Part shown: positions 1 to 6,387 of the stretch, one piece after another
Position numbering within the stretch: position 1 is the stretch's first letter
How the letters are laid out: every line of letters begins with the position of its first letter
NCBI GenBank assembly: GCA_017444165.1
Contig: JAFSXH010000255.1
Coordinates: 1 to 7,269 of the forward strand
Reading direction: 5' to 3'
Source: a bacterium
GTDB taxonomy: Bacteria > Vulcanimicrobiota > Xenobia > Xenobiales > Xenobiaceae
DNA length: 7,269 nucleotides
Program-made: the position numbers and the translations under genes
The notes under the pieces: model-generated
Told to the model about the DNA's origin: nothing
The model's input: only the letters and a program-made list of their open reading frames with translations
Databases searched by the model: none

Positions 1-14
1 ACCAAGCAAGCGGT

Positions 15-1277
15 CTACGCAGCAACTACCACAACTGGACGTAGCACTACGCCCTCTATCCCGTCAGCCGAAACATTCGGGAATACTTTCCTCAAAATTT
101 GGAACGCTCCATTGACATCTGCATTTATTGTCCTGCCGTTATTAGCCTTAAATAAACCTCGATAAAACCGTCTGCTTTTATCGTAGTTATCCTTTGTCGG
201 GGCTTCTCCGTCCAAGAAAGATGTACCGCTCGTATAGCTTTCCTCGGTGAGAATTACTGCTATACCTTTCTCTTTAGCTTTATACTCAATCATCTGGATT
301 AGCCGTGCAAAAGGAATTTGGACAAAATGCTGGTTCACTCGTTTGGACAGCTTACTATCCTGCTTCCATTCCTTGTTTTTGCCAATTACTATGGTGGAAA
401 TTCCCTGTTTGACACATTCATCTACAATCAGACGACTAGCCTTGTGCATATAATCGTCAATGCGGCGATTCCGCTTATCGGTCAGTCTGTTTAGTCGAGC
501 AGAAGAATACCTGCCTGTAGTCATCATGCAAACGCTTTGCCAGTAGGAGTGTTCCTTATTATAGAATTGGTTTACCGATTTAGGAGCCTTGCCATTGATA
601 ATTAATGGGGCTATCCCTGTGTTGGTAACCATGGTCAAAAGATTGTCAACTCCGATGTCAATGCCAGCATATCTGCCGTTATCTTCCTGCTGAATTACTG
701 GTTTTAAAGTATAGACAATCTCCATGACAATGTTCTTGCCACGGGGGATAAATCTCACTTGTTGAAATGTGCTGAATTTATCGACTTTATCTCCATCGCT
801 GGCAAATACTGGTGTTACCTTAAAACCGTTGAATGTCTTGGGAAATCTAATCTCGCCGTCTTTCAGCTTGCAGTTTTGATTAGTCATGACAAGAATAAAT
901 TTGCCGTCCTTAGGTTTGTATTTTGGCAACTTTGGTCGTCCAAGATATTTTTCCTTATGTTTCTTCCAATCTTTGATAGCGGCGAAAAAAGATTTCCAGT
1001 TATTATCCAGTAAACGCAAAACCTGTTGGGCAGACTGAGCCGTAGGCATAGCCTTATAATCGGGGTATTCCAAATCATGCTTCAGAATCTGGTCTAAATC
1101 TTCGTAGCGCAACCACAGTCATTCCTTGATAAACTTGTTGCGGACAAGATAGTTGGCATGGTTGTACAGATTCTTGGACAAATGACAGAACTCGACAATC
1201 ATCGGATACCAAGGAGAAGACGGACGAATCAGATGTTGTTCCACTTTGGTCAAGGTATCTTCAGCTTTCCTCGCCAT
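15..1277 (-). pseudogene. tnpB: TnpB RNA-guided nuclease of IS607 element, interrupted by in-frame TGA
   Basis: TnpB is the RNA-guided RuvC-type nuclease of IS605/IS607 elements; it cuts the donor site using an omega RNA made from the element end. The full frame starts at ATG 1277, with AGGAGG nine bases upstream, overlaps the tnpA end by 17 bases and would give about 420 residues. Codon 53 is TGA (1119-1121). Codons before it (from MARKAEDTL to NKFIKE) and after it (LWLRYEDLDQ) both read as normal TnpB, so this is a nonsense change and not a false start. Related proteins, from memory, have Gly there, so GGA to TGA is likely. The remaining 365-codon frame opens at TTG 1112. In that numbering RuvC-I is GIDIG (D152) and RuvC-III is INADVNGA (D332). 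The usual RuvC-II Glu position reads IVIGKN, and a Glu pair occurs in ILTEESYTS (290-291). No CxxC zinc-finger pairs are present. The C terminus (FPNVSADGIEG) is intact. Reinitiation at TTG 1112 is possible, but loss of the first 55 residues probably inactivates it. Confidence 0.82.
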
Positions 1278-1863
1278 CCTCTATCGCCTCCTTTATCTTC
1301 TTTAGTCGTCTGCGACTGGAATATAGCTTCATTGAGTAACAATGCAGTAGATTGACGATTTCTTCAAATACTTCCTGTGTATCCAATTTTACGGAGCCAA
1401 CCTCGCTCATGACCACGATTTCGCAGTTGTATTTTTGGAATAGGTGATGGAATAGCCCAAATCCCACACGAGAGAGCCTATCCTTGTAAGTCACTACAAC
1501 TCGCTCAACATGACCTTCAAGCACTTCATCAAGCATTTCGAAGAAGTCTTTACGTTTTTCAAAGCTGATACCACTGGCAATGTCGGAATAAATTCCAGAA
1601 ATAGTGTAGCCGTTGGAAAAGCAGAATTGCTTTAGCAAAGAAATTTGATTCTCAAGGTCAGGTTTTTGCTTGGCGGTTGAAACACGAGCATAAATGAATG
1701 TCTTACGTTTCATGTCTTTGTTCAGAAAACCATAGACATCATCTTCATTGTAGTCATACCGCTTGTTAGGGAGCATAGTCACTCGAATTATGCCAGTTTT
1801 AACATATTTTGTGAGTGTTTGACGAGTTATGCCGAGCACTCGAAGCACATCTTTAGCTAACAT
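1261..1863 (-). CDS. tnpA: IS607-family serine recombinase TnpA
   Basis: This is the transposase of the element, a small serine recombinase that excises and inserts IS607-type DNA through a covalent 5'-phosphoserine intermediate. Residues 1-50 form a MerR/excisionase-type helix-turn-helix (LGITRQTLTKYVKTGII) for end recognition. The catalytic domain starts at about 55 with IYARVST, giving nucleophile Ser62 and Arg60. It continues with SGISFEKR (98-104) and the YKDRLSR motif (126-132) holding the conserved active-site arginines. The basic tail (SSRRRLKKIKEAIE) and the 200-residue length match the family, so the gene looks complete. It ends in TGA within the start of tnpB, implying translational coupling. 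There is no clear Shine-Dalgarno before ATG 1863; a TATAAT nine bases upstream suggests a nearly leaderless message. Confidence 0.93.
   Translation of the reverse strand: MLAKDVLRVLGITRQTLTKYVKTGIIRVTMLPNKRYDYNEDDVYGFLNKDMKRKTFIYARVSTAKQKPDLENQISLLKQFCFSNGYTISGIYSDIASGISFEKRKDFFEMLDEVLEGHVERVVVTYKDRLSRVGFGLFHHLFQKYNCEIVVMSEVGSVKLDTQEVFEEIVNLLHCYSMKLYSSRRRLKKIKEAIEDGEES
1287..1292 (-). promoter_or_regulatory. Shine-Dalgarno of tnpB (inside tnpA)
   Basis: AGGAGG on the minus strand lies nine bases before ATG 1277, inside the last codons of tnpA. This perfect site fixes the original tnpB start at 1277, upstream of the nonsense codon. It shows that the 365-codon frame starting at TTG 1112 is a remnant and not the designed gene. 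Confidence 0.8.
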
Positions 1864-1872
1864 ACCGAGTGG

Positions 1873-1901
1873 ATTATATCATACATTATATAAAATGTAT
1901 A
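1873..1901 (-). promoter_or_regulatory. Putative tnpA promoter overlapping an inverted repeat
   Basis: Reading the minus strand, TATACA (1901-1896) and TATAAT (1878-1873) are separated by 17 bases, which is a 4/6 match to the -35 and a 6/6 match to the -10 consensus. A perfect 7-base inverted repeat, ATACATT (1881-1887) and AATGTAT (1894-1900), fills the spacer and overlaps the -35. A longer imperfect version extends over about 1876-1907. TnpA binding there would both mark the element end and repress its own promoter. The promoter is a consensus match only, and the AT-rich context raises the chance of coincidence. Confidence 0.45.
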
Positions 1902-1962
1902 TGGTATTTTATATATTCTTAATAAGTTATTTTACTATACAAAAAGACAAAACTCCTGTCTA

Positions 1963-1987
1963 AATTCGTAATGCTTAATTTGTAATG
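1963..1987. repeat. Short tandem direct repeat, 11 bases, period 14
   Basis: AATTCGTAATG (1963-1973) recurs as AATTTGTAATG (1977-1987), with one mismatch. A small inverted pair, AGACA (1945-1949) and TGTCT (1957-1961), lies just before it. The pair sits between the transposase and the YrdC-family gene, where the element end must be, so it may be a recombinase-binding or host repeat. The AT-rich composition makes chance a real alternative. Confidence 0.35.
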
Positions 1988-2031
1988 AGATAATTATTTT
2001 TTGCTTTTCAAAAAGGCTACGCTCTCTCAAG

Positions 2032-2037
2032 TAGAAT
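2032..2037 (+). promoter_or_regulatory. Possible -10 element of the YrdC-family gene
   Basis: TAGAAT (5/6 match to TATAAT) ends eight bases before ATG 2046. No good -35 lies at 16-18 bases upstream. No Shine-Dalgarno precedes the ATG, so the message may be leaderless, either from ATG 2046 or from the second in-frame ATG at 2055. Confidence 0.3.
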
Positions 2038-2045
2038 AGATTTGT

Positions 2046-2654
2046 ATGGAAATAATGACATATACAGACAATCAAGCCGTAGACAGGGCTGTAGAAATTT
2101 TACAAAATGGCGGAGTGGTGATCTATCCTACCGATACTCTTTACGGTATGGGTTGCGATTTTCAAAATTCCCAAGCTATTAGTAAGGTTTATAACATAAA
2201 GAAGATCAGCAAGCGCAAGCCGCTTTCGCTCTTGTGCAAGGATTTAGATCAGATATCTCAGTACGCTCAACTGAGCAACTCTGCTTTTAGGTTGCTCAAA
2301 AAGCTCTTGCCAGGGCCGTACACTTTTATCTTGCCGGCAACTCACGCGGTTCCTAAGATACTTATGAACAATCAGAGAAAAGTGGGTATACGTGTACCTG
2401 ACAATCCTATCTGTTTAGAGATAATTGAGCGTTTAGGTTCTCCCCTTTTGAGTACTTCGGCCATATACGAAGGGGATACGGACGACAACGATCCCCAAGA
2501 GATACAGAAACAGTATCGCGATGCCGACCTGTTGATCGACAGCGGAATTTTAGAGTACTCTCAATCTTCAGTTATTGATATAAGCACTATTCCACCAATC
2601 GTAATTCGCCAGGGCAAAGGACCAATAGAGCAGTTCATCCATTTGACTAACTAA
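2046..2654 (+). CDS. YrdC/Sua5/YciO-family threonylcarbamoyl-AMP synthase-like protein
   Basis: This belongs to the family that makes L-threonylcarbamoyl-adenylate from threonine, bicarbonate and ATP, the first step of t6A modification at position 37 of ANN-decoding tRNAs. The 202-residue protein is a single YrdC domain. Its motifs run PTDTLYGMGCD (28-38), the basic KKISKRKPLSLLC (52-64), LPGPYTFIL (88-96), GIRVPDN (114-120), STSA (136-139) and SSVIDIS with IRQG (174-190). The layout, including LLCKDL and the DPQEI insert near 149-153, resembles the YciO subgroup more than TsaC, and YciO activity in t6A synthesis is weak or debated. No Sua5 C-terminal domain is present. ATG 2055 is an alternative start. 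The upstream neighbour is the insertion sequence, transcribed away, and the stop codon runs into the shared terminator. Family is certain; the exact subfamily is not. Confidence 0.9.
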   Translation: MEIMTYTDNQAVDRAVEILQNGGVVIYPTDTLYGMGCDFQNSQAISKVYNIKKISKRKPLSLLCKDLDQISQYAQLSNSAFRLLKKLLPGPYTFILPATHAVPKILMNNQRKVGIRVPDNPICLEIIERLGSPLLSTSAIYEGDTDDNDPQEIQKQYRDADLLIDSGILEYSQSSVIDISTIPPIVIRQGKGPIEQFIHLTN

Positions 2655-2690
2655 AAAAAAGGCCGCTTTTAAAGGCGGCCTTAGTTATTT
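2653..2690. terminator. Bidirectional Rho-independent terminator between YrdC-family gene and serS
   Basis: An 8-base-pair stem, AAGGCCGC (2659-2666) with GCGGCCTT (2675-2682), encloses an 8-base loop. Eight A residues (2653-2660) precede it, giving a strong U tract for transcripts coming from serS on the minus strand. The plus-strand tail TTAGTTATTT is a weaker U tract for the YrdC-family gene. The A tract includes the last two bases of that gene's TAA stop. serS stops 22 bases from the stem, so both convergent genes plausibly share it. Confidence 0.88.
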
Positions 2691-2704
2691 ATAGAGACTA
2701 TTCT

Positions 2705-4003
2705 TTATTCGCTGACCTTCACAGGCATAAGTTTTTCCTGTCCGCCCATGTAAGGACGCAGAGCCTCGGGAATAGTGACCGATCCATCAGCATTTTGGAA
2801 GTTCTCCAAAATAGCTACCATCGTGCGTCCCACGGCCAAACCAGAGCCGTTCAAAGTGTGAACAAACTCCGTGGGAGCGGAAGGCTCACGGCGGAAGCGC
2901 ATGTTGGCGCGGCGAGCTTGATAGTCGCGGCAGTTGGAGCAAGAAGAGATCTCGATAAAGCGATTCTGAGCGGGCGACCAGAACTCTAAGTCGTAAGTCT
3001 TCGAAGAAGAGAGGCCCATATCACCAGCGCAGAGCAACATCACACGGTAAGGTATACCCAAACCTTTGAGTACGTCTTCAGCATCGTTGACCATCTTCTC
3101 TAACTCATCGTTAGAAGTGTCAGGATTGGAGATCTTCACCATCTCGACTTTATTGAATTGGTGTACGCGCACGATACCGCGGGAATCACGGCCAGCGGCT
3201 CCAGCTTCAGAGCGGAAACAGGCAGTGCAAGCGGTGTAGTAAAGGGGAAGATCCTTGCCATTTAAGATCTCTTCGCGGTGAATATTCGTCAAGGGAACTT
3301 CAGCGGTGGGGATCAAGTAAAGATCGTTAGGCGAGCAGTGGAAGAGATCATCCTTAAATTTGGGCAATTGGCCCGTAGCGTACATGGTGTCAGGAGTAAC
3401 CAAAACGGGGGGCAACATCTCCTTGTAACCGTGCTTTTGAGTGTGGAGATCGAGCATGTAAGTGTAGATAGCTCTCTCTAATTTAGCACCCTCACCACAG
3501 AGCAACCAGAAACGAGAACCTGAAAGCTTAATAGCCCTCTTAGCGTCGAAAATTCCTAACTCTTCGCCTATATCCCAGTGAGGCTTTACAGTGAAATCGT
3601 ACTTCTTATCCTCACACTCACCCCAGCGGCGAACCTCTTTGTTGTAATCAGAATCGGGACCATCGGGAATATCCTCTTGAGGAAGGTTGGGCAAAACTTC
3701 CACTAAGTGAACCTGCTCCTCCTCTACTTGAACCTTCTCAGCATCCAAAGAGGCAATCTCCTTGCCCATCTCACGCACACGCACAGAATCGGCGGAAATA
3801 TCTTCGCCAGCTTTTTTGCGTCTGCCCAAACTCTCAGAGATCTGATTGCGCTCTTTTCTGAGATCGTCAGCCTTAGTTATGAGATCGCGCCTCTTGACAT
3901 CCAAGGCCAAAATATCATCGATAACTTCAGGCTTAACGCCGCGACGAGCCAAAGCTCCCTTTACATAATCCGTCTCACGGCGAATTAACTTAATGTCTAA
4001 CAC
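2705..4003 (-). CDS. serS: Seryl-tRNA synthetase
   Basis: This cytoplasmic class II aminoacyl-tRNA synthetase charges tRNA-Ser (and tRNA-Sec) with serine through a seryl-adenylate. The 432-residue length is normal. Residues 1-110 form the N-terminal arm: a start of the usual MLDIKLIRRE type, then a charged coiled coil (about 28-105) that grips the long variable arm of the tRNA. The catalytic core has TAE (233-235), motif 2 from FRSEAGAAGRD to VHQFNKVE (263-287), EISSCSNCRDYQARR (351-365) and motif 3 GLAVGRTMVAILE (388-400) with Arg393. The start codon is GTG, chosen because GGAGG lies nine bases upstream and the family N terminus begins there. Only 20 bases separate it from the PilT-like gene, so it is probably the last gene of a pilT-led operon, ended by the hairpin at 2659-2682. 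Confidence 0.98.
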   Translation of the reverse strand: MLDIKLIRRETDYVKGALARRGVKPEVIDDILALDVKRRDLITKADDLRKERNQISESLGRRKKAGEDISADSVRVREMGKEIASLDAEKVQVEEEQVHLVEVLPNLPQEDIPDGPDSDYNKEVRRWGECEDKKYDFTVKPHWDIGEELGIFDAKRAIKLSGSRFWLLCGEGAKLERAIYTYMLDLHTQKHGYKEMLPPVLVTPDTMYATGQLPKFKDDLFHCSPNDLYLIPTAEVPLTNIHREEILNGKDLPLYYTACTACFRSEAGAAGRDSRGIVRVHQFNKVEMVKISNPDTSNDELEKMVNDAEDVLKGLGIPYRVMLLCAGDMGLSSSKTYDLEFWSPAQNRFIEISSCSNCRDYQARRANMRFRREPSAPTEFVHTLNGSGLAVGRTMVAILENFQNADGSVTIPEALRPYMGGQEKLMPVKVSE

Positions 4004-4012
4004 AAAAAATAA

Positions 4013-4017
4013 CCTCC
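4013..4017 (-). promoter_or_regulatory. Shine-Dalgarno of serS
   Basis: GGAGG on the minus strand sits nine bases before the GTG start and seven bases after the stop codon of the PilT-like gene. It decides in favour of the non-ATG start of serS. Confidence 0.8.
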
Positions 4018-4023
4018 ACTAAA

Positions 4024-5091
4024 TTAATAAGGTAAGCTCATCATCTTCTTAAAGTCTTCGGGACGACTGCTGTGGGAAGTGGCCTCTTCCATAGTGACCA
4101 TATTCTTACGCACTAAGAATCTCAAAGCCATCTCCTGAGTCTGCATACCTATATCACGAGAAGAAGCCGCCATATAAGAAGGAATCTGATCGAGCTTATT
4201 GCCTCTCAACAATTCTTTCAACTTACCAGTAGAGACCAAAAGCTCAAAAGCTGGGATCAGACCATCACCTGAAGCCTTGCGCAATAACAATTGACCGACA
4301 ATAGCCTTAATTCCTAAAGCCATAGCGTTGCGGCAAGATTGAGACAAATGGGGTGGATAAGTATCGATCATCTTCTCTAACATGACCTGCACACTAGGAG
4401 CATTAGCCATAGCAATAACCAATGTTCCTGTAGCCGCCAAGTTAAGTACTTGCTGAGTGACCTCATAGCTTTCCATATTAGAGACCACGACAACATCAGC
4501 CCCCTGACGGCTCAACGAAGCGAAAGCATCCTTATAACTATCAACATCCGTGCCTATCTCGCGCTGACATATGACCCCCTTATCGTTGCGGTGTAGGAAA
4601 TCTAAAGGATCCTCAATGGAGACTACTTGACAACAGCGAGTCTTGAGGATGTAATCTACCAGAGCCGCCACAGTACTGCTCTTTCCCGACTGCTTAGGAC
4701 CGCAGACCAAGACCAAACCAGAACTAGATTCATCTACCTGCTTGCGGATAAGTTCAGGGATACCCAACTCTTCGAGGGTAGGAGCCGAAGGCGGATTGGT
4801 AGAGACTATACAAGCCAAAGAACCGCGCTGACGGAAGACATTGACCCTAAAACGAGAAAGACCAGGGACGGAGAAAGCAAAATCACACTCTAAACGATCT
4901 TCCAATTCATCCAAAAGATCTTCAGTCATAATAGCTTCACTAAAAGCCTGCGTATCCTGGGGAGAAAGGACGGGGCCGTCCATACTCACCAACTGATTAT
5001 CTATACGCATCAAAATAGGACTGCCTGGAACTAAATGAAGATGAGAAGCGCGACGCTCCACCATACTGGTAAACAATTCTTCAACGTTCAT
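4024..5091 (-). CDS. Degenerate PilT-like ATPase paralogue
   Basis: This is a second PilT/PilU-type secretion ATPase homologue, aligning with its upstream neighbour over its whole length (VERRASHLHLVPG at the front, PGLSRFRVN, EDPLDFLH, ICQREIGTD). Positions below count from TTG 5100. Walker A is kept as GPKQSGKS (134-141), and so is the Asp box IEDP (162-165). The Walker B region of PilT, LIGEMRD, is VVSNMES here, so the catalytic Glu is Asn208. The His box TGHLVLATLHT reads TGTLVIAMANA, losing both histidines (Thr226, Asn233). The retraction motif AVRNLIRE is replaced by KLKELLRG. The frame is long and intact, so it is a maintained protein and not decay. I infer ATP binding without efficient hydrolysis, perhaps as a subunit or regulator of the PilT hexamer. 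ATG 5091 is preferred because AGAGAGG (5104-5110) is 12 bases upstream, against three for TTG 5100. Confidence 0.88.
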   Translation of the reverse strand: MNVEELFTSMVERRASHLHLVPGSPILMRIDNQLVSMDGPVLSPQDTQAFSEAIMTEDLLDELEDRLECDFAFSVPGLSRFRVNVFRQRGSLACIVSTNPPSAPTLEELGIPELIRKQVDESSSGLVLVCGPKQSGKSSTVAALVDYILKTRCCQVVSIEDPLDFLHRNDKGVICQREIGTDVDSYKDAFASLSRQGADVVVVSNMESYEVTQQVLNLAATGTLVIAMANAPSVQVMLEKMIDTYPPHLSQSCRNAMALGIKAIVGQLLLRKASGDGLIPAFELLVSTGKLKELLRGNKLDQIPSYMAASSRDIGMQTQEMALRFLVRKNMVTMEEATSHSSRPEDFKKMMSLPY

Positions 5092-5138
5092 ATTGTCCAA
5101 AAACCTCTCTAAATTTTATAACCAGAAACAATATTCAA

Positions 5139-6242
5139 CTAATCACCAGTACCGACACCAGAACCAGAGATCAAGCGATTGAACTCATCGGGAACGTGAG
5201 CCTTCGACAAGCCCTCTTCGTAAGTGATTAAACCTTGCTGATAGAGATTGCGCAGAGACATATCGAAGCTCATCATACCAAACTGGCGACCAGTCTGAAT
5301 GGCACTAGGAATCTGATGTGTCTTTCCTTCGCGTATGAGGTTGCGCACAGCGGGAATCATAGGCATAAGCTCCATAGCCATCACACGCCCACTACCCTTA
5401 GCTTTAGGAAGCAAACTTTGACACATAATACCCTCCAAACATACAGAAAGTTGCATGCGCACTTGTTGCTGCTGGTGGGGCGGGAAAATATCGATAACAC
5501 GATCTACAGTAGAAGCGGCTGAATTGGTGTGCAATGTAGCTAAGACTAAGTGACCAGTTTCAGCGGCTGAAATAGCTATCTGAGTCGTCTCTAAGTCGCG
5601 CATCTCTCCGATAAGTATGACATCAGGATCTTGACGCAAAACGTGGCGCAAGGCCATAGCAAAACTATGGGTATCGGAGCCAACCTCTCTCTGACAAATG
5701 ACAGAATTTTTATCTTTATGTAAAAACTCGATAGGATCTTCGCAGGTAACTATGTGACAACGCCTATTTTCGTTGATGTAATCGATCATAGCTGCTAAGG
5801 TCGTCGATTTACCTGAGCCTGTAGGGCCAGTAACCAAGACCAAACCGCGCGGGCGCATGGCTAATTCACTCACAGTGACAGGCATCTTCAATTCTTCTAA
5901 AGTGAGAGGACGCGAAGGAATAACACGCAGAGCAGCTCCCCAAGTTCCGCGCTGTAAATAAATATTGACACGAAAACGAGAGAGACCAGGAATACTATAG
6001 GCCAAGTCCAGCTCTTTATCGGCAATGAACTTAGCCTTCTGCTCATCAGTCAAAATGCTCTCACAGAGACGGCGAACTGTCGCTCCGTCTAAAATTTCAT
6101 AAGTAGCTGGAGTCAATTCTCCATCTACGCGAATCATAGGAGCACTACCGACTTTAATATGTAAATCGGAGGCTCCCCTCTCTACCATAGTCTTCAGTAA
6201 ATCATCTAAAGCCAACTCATGTGAATTAAGAATACTATCCAT
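5139..6242 (-). CDS. pilT: Type IV pilus retraction ATPase PilT
   Basis: PilT is the hexameric cytoplasmic motor that depolymerises type IV pili at the inner-membrane platform, driving twitching, DNA uptake and adhesion. Counting from ATG 6242 (367 residues, a normal length), the N-terminal PAS-like domain begins with MVERGASDLHIKVG (19-32). Walker A is GPTGSGKST (139-147), followed by the Asp box CEDPIEFLH, the arginine in VLRQDPDV, Walker B LIGEMRD with Glu213, and the His box TGHLVLATLHT with His231 and His238. The PilT-specific AVRNLIRE motif (298-305) favours retraction over the PilB extension type. ATG 6242 is chosen over TTG 6272 because CAAGGG lies nine bases before it and the PilT-family start is near. 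It leads a likely operon with the degenerate paralogue about 47 bases downstream and then serS. No convincing promoter is visible. Confidence 0.96.
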   Translation of the reverse strand: MDSILNSHELALDDLLKTMVERGASDLHIKVGSAPMIRVDGELTPATYEILDGATVRRLCESILTDEQKAKFIADKELDLAYSIPGLSRFRVNIYLQRGTWGAALRVIPSRPLTLEELKMPVTVSELAMRPRGLVLVTGPTGSGKSTTLAAMIDYINENRRCHIVTCEDPIEFLHKDKNSVICQREVGSDTHSFAMALRHVLRQDPDVILIGEMRDLETTQIAISAAETGHLVLATLHTNSAASTVDRVIDIFPPHQQQQVRMQLSVCLEGIMCQSLLPKAKGSGRVMAMELMPMIPAVRNLIREGKTHQIPSAIQTGRQFGMMSFDMSLRNLYQQGLITYEEGLSKAHVPDEFNRLISGSGVGTGD

Positions 6243-6251
6243 TATTACCGA

Positions 6252-6257
6252 CCCTTG
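6252..6257 (-). promoter_or_regulatory. Shine-Dalgarno-like site of pilT
   Basis: CAAGGG on the minus strand lies nine bases before ATG 6242. It supports the shorter PilT start; the alternative TTG at 6272 has no comparable site. Confidence 0.5.
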
Positions 6258-6311
6258 CGAGATTTTTGTCAAATACTCAAAAAGACCGTGCCGCTTTCTC
6301 TAAGGAAATTC

Positions 6312-6339
6312 TTTTGCCTTCTAAAAATTGACGGCAAAA
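6312..6339. repeat. Inverted repeat in the pilT divergent intergenic region
   Basis: TTTTGCC (6312-6318) and GGCAAAA (6333-6339) are a perfect 7-base inverted repeat around 14 bases. The octamer AAATTCTT also occurs on both sides of this structure (6306-6313 and 6338-6345). It lies in the 145-base gap between the divergent pilT and the right-hand gene, where a regulator site would be expected. It could also fold as an RNA hairpin just before the AGGAGGG at 6350. No function can be assigned. Confidence 0.4.
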
Positions 6340-6349
6340 ATTCTTCTTC

Positions 6350-6356
6350 AGGAGGG
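6350..6356 (+). promoter_or_regulatory. Orphan Shine-Dalgarno-like site before the right-hand gene
   Basis: AGGAGGG is a near-perfect ribosome-binding site, but no ATG, GTG or TTG at normal spacing opens a useful frame. The frame of the downstream protein meets TGA at 6358-6360, and its first start codon is GTG 6388. Either the start codon has been lost or altered, or the site is a purine-rich coincidence. Confidence 0.4.
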
Positions 6357-6387
6357 CTGAAAATTAGAAAATAGAAATTGCGCCGCC

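Larger units (their letters stand above)
1..1900 (-). mobile_element. IS607-type insertion sequence (tnpA-tnpB), partial at left edge
   Basis: A serine recombinase with an N-terminal MerR-like helix-turn-helix is followed by an overlapping tnpB on the same strand, which is the gene order that defines IS607-type elements in the IS605 superfamily. These elements lack terminal inverted repeats and make no target duplication, so their ends cannot be read from sequence alone. The tnpB-side end is outside the window, because only 14 bases follow the tnpB stop. The tnpA-side end lies somewhere in 1864-2045; 1900 is the edge of an inverted repeat and serves only as a working limit. TnpA appears complete while tnpB carries a nonsense codon, so the element may still move while its TnpB is crippled. 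Confidence 0.8.

Noticed and set aside
1119..1121. In-frame TGA in tnpB as evidence for a recoded genome (UGA read as Gly or Trp)
   Set aside because: The YrdC-family gene, serS, both PilT-like genes and the right-hand frame contain no in-frame TGA, and tnpA ends in TGA at the expected family length. A recoded genome would show many internal TGA codons. A single nonsense mutation is simpler.
2795..5522. Several plus-strand frames of 64-95 codons opposite serS and the PilT-like genes
   Set aside because: They are antisense shadows of well-supported genes, with low-complexity or unfamily-like translations.
6243..6272. TTG 6272 as the pilT start
   Set aside because: It adds ten residues not typical of PilT and has no ribosome-binding site. 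ATG 6242 has CAAGGG at nine bases.
6244..6272. TTGACA (6272-6267) with GGTAAT (6249-6244) as a minus-strand pilT promoter
   Set aside because: The -35 is perfect with a 17-base spacer, but the -10 lacks the conserved second-position A, and the transcript would start inside or after ATG 6242.
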